DNA from: Corylus avellana
Lineage: Eukaryota > Streptophyta > Magnoliopsida > Fagales > Betulaceae
DNA: 64,000 nt
Direction of reading: 5' to 3'
NCBI RefSeq assembly: GCF_901000735.1
Contig: NC_081542.1
Location: forward strand, 26,985,093 to 27,049,092
The notes under the pieces are model-generated. The model ran no database searches. It had not been told where the DNA came from and saw nothing but the letters and a program-made list of their open reading frames with translations. Positions 57,777 to 64,000 of the stretch are shown one piece after another; the stretch's first letter is position 1; each line of letters starts with the position of its first letter. The translations under genes and the position numbers were made by a program.

Positions 57777-60700
57777 ACCATTGTACCAAGTCGACCCAAC
57801 CCTTGTAGGTCCATTAAAATTTTGATATTTCACATTAATTAGCTATAAAAATAGGAAATGATAAAATATCTGAGGTTAAGAATTAAGAGATGATATAGGG
57901 CCCGTTTGATAGGGTTTTTAGGGCAGTTTGAACTTGAGAATGTGATCGAAATTCATTCACATTAATTCGTACTTTTTTTTTTTTTCTCTAATTTTTTTTC
58001 TCTCTCTTTTTCTGGGCATTTTCCTTTCTTCTAATTGACGATTTAAATTGCATTATCTCCACCCTATAGTAGCTGTGCTTGGTCACTTGATCAAGAAACT
58101 GACAATCAATTTATTTTTGCTTATATACAAACCCTTTAATTGTATACAAAAAAAAAATAAATAAATATTGGGGGTTTGGCTTCGCTTTGAAAATAGACTC
58201 GTATCTTTGTCCTATAACAAAACAAGAACACGTATTTCAATCTCAATATAGGAATAATTTGCTCGGGTAATGACATTTAAAAAGAAAAAGAAACAATTTA
58301 CACTAACTTCTATTTGCACACGCACTTGCAAGCTGGAGAATCGATCTGCTTGAGTAGAATTAGGTTAAGCAAGACAGTGGCATATTATTAAAGTATTAAT
58401 TACATTATTAAATTTATCTCTTCGTATCAAATTACGCTTTTAGAAATAGTTGTTGTTTAACACAAATGTTCAAACTCAAAAAGGTTGTGCGACTTAATCA
58501 AACCAAACCAGAAACCATCTAGTTATTGCATGCTTTGTCAGCCAAAGCAAGCTGAATATACACCGCACCCATGTTGTGTCCAATGAAAGATAGAACCTGG
58601 ATATACAAGGAAAACACACTCACAAACCTCTCTTGCTCCCCACAAACTCTTCTTGAGTCTTTGGACATTGATGAGGCCAGGGCTTTTCTTTTGTGTGTTA
58701 AAAGTTGCAACACACCTGATCTTTTTGCTATTTTCAGGGTTGTTAATGCCCGTGTCGTGTTTTGATATAAACCTCAAATAAAATTGACTTTTGAAAATTA
58801 ATTTATGTATCAAGATATTTTAAATCGGCCTATCAGTCGCCCCCTTTGTAATTCAACCACAAAGTCGCAATAAATTCGATCCTATAATCGATGAATCGTA
58901 CGTGTCTGATTCCATATTCAACGTGGTGACAGCTTTAGTCGACTGATACAAACTTCAGGTAGAACTCAACTTTAAAAATTAGCTTACAAGTTACAAAGAT
59001 CTAAAAAGTGTCGAAAATCTTATATACACATGAATAAAATTGTACTTAAATTATATGTAAAAATATATTTTGTATCTTGCTTTAAAAAAAAAAAAAATCA
59101 AGATGGATCAAGTGCAGCCAACAATTGTACCTGATAATCATTACATGCTTTTGCAAAACATCCTAATATCAGCAGCCACAATTGTCTTCTCTATGGTGAA
59201 TGCATATATATATATATGAAAGCAGCAAGCTTCCTTGGAGTATCACACACAGTATTTTCTCGACCTAATTGCTCACCTTTCCTTGACAAACAGGAGACAC
59301 AGATGTGTTACAACTTTTAACTTTCCAAAATCGTGCTTAGGGATCGATACATTTTAGGATTTTTTTTTTTTTTAAATAAAAAATAAAAAATAAAAAAATT
59401 GAGGTTTCTTTTGTATTTTTTTTTTCTTTTCATTTTCATTTTTTTAAATTTAAAAAATATTTAATTAAACGTTAAAATTAAAAGGTGAGCAACTGAATAT
59501 ATAATTGCATGCACGCCTCTAATAAGATCTCTTAAAATGAGAGTCGAGATTTGCGGCGCAGAATGAATACTGATAATCAAGTTTTTAATATATATATATA
59601 TTATGCAGAGATAATCCAAAATTAGTCCTCCTCTAATCTAACAACCAAGATTTTATTTGTATAGAAAAAGTGCATGGATAACATAGATTTAAGGAACAAT
59701 ACGACACTAAAGCTGAGGTTACCCCAAAACAAGTTGGATCAATGTGGAGCCCATCTGTTAATGATGTTAGTAAATGCAGTCTATAGCATGACTAATTAAT
59801 GAAAGAGAAAGGGGTTGAAAGGGCCACTAATCATGATTAATAATAATTAAAAGTGTTTAGTCGTCATTAATGTCCTTCTCAACACTCAAATCTGACATTA
59901 AAAAGAGCATAGAGAATGGTAGAGACACAAACACAGAATCAAACATGTTGACCAGATGTTTTTGGGTTTCCCTTTTTGATATTTTTCAATGGGTTTTTTT
60001 TGTAAGGGGGGCAAAGCAAGAAAGCAAGCCAGCAGCTCTTAGATCTGCTGTCTTTGCTCATGTTCTGGGTGACATGCACTCTTCCAACAATTAACAAACT
60101 TCCCTTTTTTTTTTGTTTTAGTTATGTTTTTTTTTTTTTTTTTTTCCTGACCAAACACCTCTCTAATCATTTGTATATCATCTGGGTTAGTGAAAAAAAC
60201 AACCTACAAACTCCACACTAATCTAAATGTGTTCCAAGTCAAATCTCTGTCACCTATGATAATCCATTTTCTTTTCAACTCTAATCTCTTTGTCTCTCTG
60301 TCTCTGTCTCTCTCCCTCCTATGTTGTCAAGAGGCATTGGTTGAAGCTTTAGGGTAAACCGGCCGCAATCCCTTGAAAATGCAATGTCCAAACCCCACTA
60401 GTATTCATTAATTTTACAAACTGATATGACGGTTTAGTTATGTGGTCCTGCTAGTGCCACGTTATGCACAATTAAATTATTTAGTTGTTAGCATGGTAAG
60501 TGTTACGTGAATTTATAAACTGACGTGACAGTGTCAGCTACAATCAAATTTAATAGTTTATAACTGATGTGATAAGTGTCACATGAACTACCATGCAAGT
60601 TTGTAAAGGGCTTGTAGATTAAGCAAAAATGATCTGATCTTCCGGAGTAACTTGGTTTCCACAAGTATATTTTAGGTAATTTGAAGTTAAAGAAAGAACA

Positions 60701-61566
60701 TATGGATTATAAAAGGGACCAAATCTAAAGCACATCAAAGTACAGTTTTGTTTAAGCAATCTTAGGGATTTTGTTTTTTTTTTTTGTTTTTAAAATGTCA
60801 GTCATCTCATTGATTCCCAGAGAGAATAATGAGCACAATTATAGTGTTAGTATTTATGTATAGTGATAAATTTAATACAAGTTTAATATGAGTATAAAGC
60901 ACTTTTAAGATCTTGCAAAGGCATCAGGTAGATAGTGTAGGCCATGGGAATAAGTTAATTAAGGAAGATGAGCAGAGGGGGACACCTCTGGAATTAATTA
61001 ATTAGCATTATTCCATTTAATTAATATGGTCTGGAAGTCACTAAAGGCCCAAAAAGGATAACTATGCCGATTTTCAAAAGGTAAATCTGCTTAGATAAGA
61101 AAATCTTGCCCTAATCTCATTTTCTCATGGGATTCTCCCATGACTTTTATGACCAACTTTCAAGGTATCACAACTCCAAATTATTGGTTTCTTTTCTTTT
61201 TCACTGTTCTTGAGAATTATATATATATATATATACTTCTTAATCTGTCAGTTTTGTATTTACATATAATTACACATATTTTGCATAAAATGATTAAATA
61301 TAATTTGAATATTTTGAACAGAATTTAGATAAAGCAAAAAAAAAAAAAAAAAAAATCAAAATCAAGCCATGTCTTTTCAGATTGGTTGCATATTTTTATG
61401 GCTTTCCAAACATTCAACTCTATAGGAAATTCTTGTTCAAATTTGGCCATGGAAATATTGGAAAAATATTGAAACCTTTAATTCCTGTCAAGGTAATTAA
61501 ATTATCATTGAGCGATTAATCTTTTTTTAAAAAAAAAAAAAAATCAGTCAAAAATTGTGGTTCTTA
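57777..61566. other. AT-rich spacer, no confident gene
   Basis: ORFs at 58519-58813 (- strand, 64 and 91 residues) and 59870-60094 (74 residues) match no family I recognise. T tracts lie near 60100-60145, TA repeats near 59203 and 61220. A GGGCCCGTTTGATAGG motif at 57900 resembles a MITE end but no partner end was found. Confidence 0.4.
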
Positions 61567-61797
61567 TTTTTGAAATGACAGAAATTTTTTCCAAACTAGT
61601 ATGAAGGAAATATCTTCCAACCCATTTAAAATAGTGCAAAGTATCTATAAATATTTAAAACGCACATTAAATTTTTAAGGTCATTATAACACTTTACTAA
61701 TTTAAACTAACGCTTTAAATGTTTATAAACACTTGTCACTATTTTAAATGGGTTGGAGGATATTTCTTTGGAGAAAATTTTTGTCATTTCTGAAAAG
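61567..61797. repeat. MITE with ~65-bp terminal inverted repeats
   Basis: TTTTTGAAATGACAGAAATT ... CAACCCATTTAAAATAGTG on the left is matched by CACTATTTTAAATGGGTTG ... TTGTCATTTCTGAAAAG on the right. Part of one arm is also found at about 22548-22595. Non-coding. Confidence 0.8.
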
Positions 61798-62423
61798 AAA
61801 AGAAGTTACTTTTTATTTTATTATATATATATATATATAGTAATTTTAGATGACTGGAATCTAATTCAAATTTGAACATGGTTTGAATTGGGTAAAGGAA
61901 AGAATCATCCATGGAATATTGCCTAATTTTTAGTATAACTAGATTGAATAAAATGCTCAATTCCACTTTGTGAATTGCAATCTTGTCGTTTACACAAAAG
62001 ACAAAAACTTCACCAAATTATTAAGTGCCTAACCAATAACCATGAATGAAGACTCAAAGGCTCACATGCCTAAAATTAATAAATAAATAATAAAATAAAA
62101 AAGGCTCAGATGCCTATTATGAAAATGGTCCAGGCCCACGGCCCAAGTCCTAAACCCATATTGAACTCCTGCAAATATGTGACTTTATATTTAATTATAT
62201 ATTCTGAAAAATCAGTTGGTTTAGTTAACAAATCTTACTCTATCTAGATTGGTTCATCATTCAGTCAGCTAGCTTACATCACATACATGTCATGCTGGAT
62301 GCGCCACATCATTAGCACATCAACTCAAAACTTAAAAATTGAACACGTCGCTAAAATAGGAAAATAAAATTAATGTTTGCAGTCACGCCTAACAATTTGT
62401 CTCGTGAAAAAACAAGTAGCTAA
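61798..62423. other. AT-rich spacer, no gene seen
   Basis: A TA repeat at about 61822-61840. No gene. Confidence 0.5.
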
Positions 62424-62693
62424 GAGCACTAGCAGCAGTTTTTTCAGATTTTTCTTCTTTTATCGTTTCCTTATAATATTTAAATATTCTTTCAAATAAA
62501 TGTTAGAGGAAAGAGAAAGAAAAGAGAAAATTATTTAAATATTCGTTCACATAAATGTTAAAAGAAAAATAAAATATTTTTATATTAAAATAATATTAAG
62601 GGAAGTTGGTTCCCTTAGTGTTTCCTAATCTATTGCATGAGTTTTTCCTACATTTGGATAATAAAATGAGATTTAAATAAGCTACTAGTGCTC
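62424..62693. mobile_element. PIF/Harbinger-like MITE, 270 bp
   Basis: The terminal repeats GAGCACTAGCAGC and, inverted, GAGCACTAGTAGC differ at one of 13 bases. TAA flanks both ends (62421-62423, 62694-62696). Non-coding and AT-rich inside. Confidence 0.75.
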
Positions 62694-63044
62694 TAAAATG
62701 AAGAAAAAGGCCAAGTCCGTCCAACCTAACCCATATTCTAATGGGCCACCTTGAGAAAAAGAAACCCAACTAAGGAAAGAGATATTCAGGCCATGGGCTT
62801 TATGGCTATGTTTAACATCATGGCCCATTTGATAGAACCAAGCCCATTTTCTCCAATATAGCAGTTTACAGATCTTTTTAGCCACGATTTCAAGAGTGTA
62901 GTAAAATGATTTCAGTTGGTATATAGGAACAAACAATATATATATATATATATTGTTTGTTCCTAGATACTTTGTAATATTTTCAATCAATCTCAATCGT
63001 CCATCTATATGATCTCAATCCTCCATCTTTCTACTGGGATTAGA
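62694..63044. other. Spacer, no gene seen
   Basis: The - strand 103-residue ORF (62685-62996) shows no domain I recognise. A near-perfect palindrome around a TA repeat (GAACAAACAATATATA / TATATTGTTTGTTC, about 62928-62963) forms a hairpin. Confidence 0.4.
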
Positions 63045-64000
63045 AATACTTATTCCTGCTTTGTGTAGAAGCATTGAGCACTTTATTGTCCCGGGCCAAC
63101 AGCAATGGTGTGTTGAGGGGGGGTCCCTTCCTCTAGAGGGGTCCTTGCCTCAACCACCTATTTTTTACTGACGATAGTTTATTGTTTTACAGAGCAGACA
63201 TGTGCCATTGGACGAGGCTTTCAAGCTTACTCAAGGTATATGAGCTAGCTTTGGGGCAACGATTGAATACCGCCAAGACAGCCATTTTCTTTAGCAGCAA
63301 TACTCCTTCGGAAATAAAAGAGCAATTATTGGAAGTGTCGGGGATCCCTAGCTCACAAAGGTATGATAAATACCTGGGCTTGCCAGCTTTGGTGGGGAAA
63401 TCGCGTACAAAGGAGTTTAAGGGCATTATTGACTGAGTTTGGAAGCGCCTTCAAGACTGGGAATTAAAATTCCTCTTCCAAGCTGGGAAAGAGATTTTAT
63501 TAAAGGCGGTAATTCAAGTTATCTCTACATATTGTATGAGTGTCTTTATGCTCCCTAAAGTTTTATGTTCAAAAATTAATTCTCTGATGCAAAAGTTCTG
63601 GTGGGGGAAGTCTCATAAGATGAGTTGGAGAAAGATGGGTGAGTCGAAGGAAAAAGGTGGTTTTGGCTTTAGGGATTTTTTGTGCTTTAACAAAGCATTG
63701 CTAGCCAAACAATTTTGGAGATTGTGGCAGGATCCAGACAACCTTGTTTCCAGAATTCTAAAGGCGAAATACTACCCAAATAGTTCTGTTCTTGAAGCTA
63801 GGTTGGGTAATAAGCCGTCTTTTGCATGGAAAAGCATTGTGGGATCTTGTGACCTTGTGAAGCAGGGTTTGTATTGGTGAATTGGGAATGGCTAGACAAC
63901 GAGAATTTGGGAGGATAAATGGGTTCCTATACCTACAACTTTTTCCATCCACTCTTCTACTCGGCTACTAAACTCGGATGCCAAAGTGTCTGAGCTAATT
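63045..64000 (+). pseudogene. LINE reverse-transcriptase fragment, runs off the window
   Basis: Encodes YLFLLCVEALSTLLSRANSN, then CLNHLFFTDDSLLFYRADM (the catalytic box, with FTDD where the family usually has FADD), AKTAIFFSSNTPSEIKEQLL, YDKYLGLPALVGKSRTKEF, then KAVIQVISTYCMSVFMLPK, FWWGKSHKMSWRKM and GGFGFRDFLCFNKALLAKQF. This is the end of the reverse transcriptase and the following linker of a plant L1-type element. In-frame stops at about 63130, 63434 and 63878 show it is dead. Similarity starts abruptly near 63045, as in 5'-truncated copies. The 3' end lies beyond the window. Confidence 0.92.

Noticed and set aside
58519..58813. - strand ORFs containing FIGHNMGAV, reminiscent of a hydrolase nucleophile elbow
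   Set aside because: A single short motif, no surrounding alpha/beta-hydrolase features, and only 64-91 residues. Chance resemblance is likely.
59870..60094. 74-residue ORF or a microRNA precursor
   Set aside because: No known domain, no miRNA sequence I recognise, and no long hairpin.

Overview
This is a window of nuclear DNA from a flowering plant, very probably a eudicot. It is AT-rich, full of A/T tracts and small transposons. It holds two intact intron-containing genes that encode plant-specific proteins: a long-N-terminus remorin on the + strand (coding span 9120-13587) and an ARF6-type auxin response factor on the - strand (coding span 23288-30069). I rebuilt both by hand from open reading frames plus GT/AG splice sites. 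Every exon junction keeps frame, giving proteins of about 537 and 916 residues. The genes lie tail to tail, about 9.7 kb apart. No other stretch gave a coding gene I could defend.

Layout. 1-8.5 kb: AT-rich spacer with three foldback (long inverted repeat) MITE-like elements, a GC-rich repeat and a TAGGG...CCCTA element. 8.5-14.2 kb: remorin gene, with a decayed LINE fragment in its first intron. 14.2-16.0 kb: about 33 degenerate copies of a roughly 55-bp minisatellite. 16-23 kb: repeats and LTR-like remnants. 23.3-31.1 kb: the ARF6 gene, with a miR167 complementary site in its penultimate coding exon, a polyglutamine-rich middle region, and a long upstream leader containing several short ORFs. 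31-44 kb: nested transposon debris. This includes two inverted copies of one dispersed repeat (one carries a PIF/Harbinger-like MITE whose empty site is kept in the other), a 2.07-kb solo LTR splitting a minisatellite, a tRNA-derived SINE, a 772-bp hAT-like element with a perfect 8-bp target duplication, and a 5'-truncated LINE with a perfect 13-bp target duplication sitting inside another inverted-repeat element. 44-63 kb: more MITEs, a short solo LTR, a 154-bp tandem duplication, and a four-copy tandem array of about 240 bp that appears to derive from a LINE RNase H domain. 63.0-64.0 kb: a LINE reverse-transcriptase fragment running off the window.

The two genes are not an operon or an obvious functional pair. 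ARF6 is a nuclear activator of auxin-responsive genes. The remorin is a plasma-membrane-associated scaffold protein. I found no CRISPR array, prokaryotic gene, virus or convincing new gene system. The most informative signals are post-transcriptional (miR167 site, upstream ORFs, duplicated splice acceptors) and the readable order of transposon insertions.
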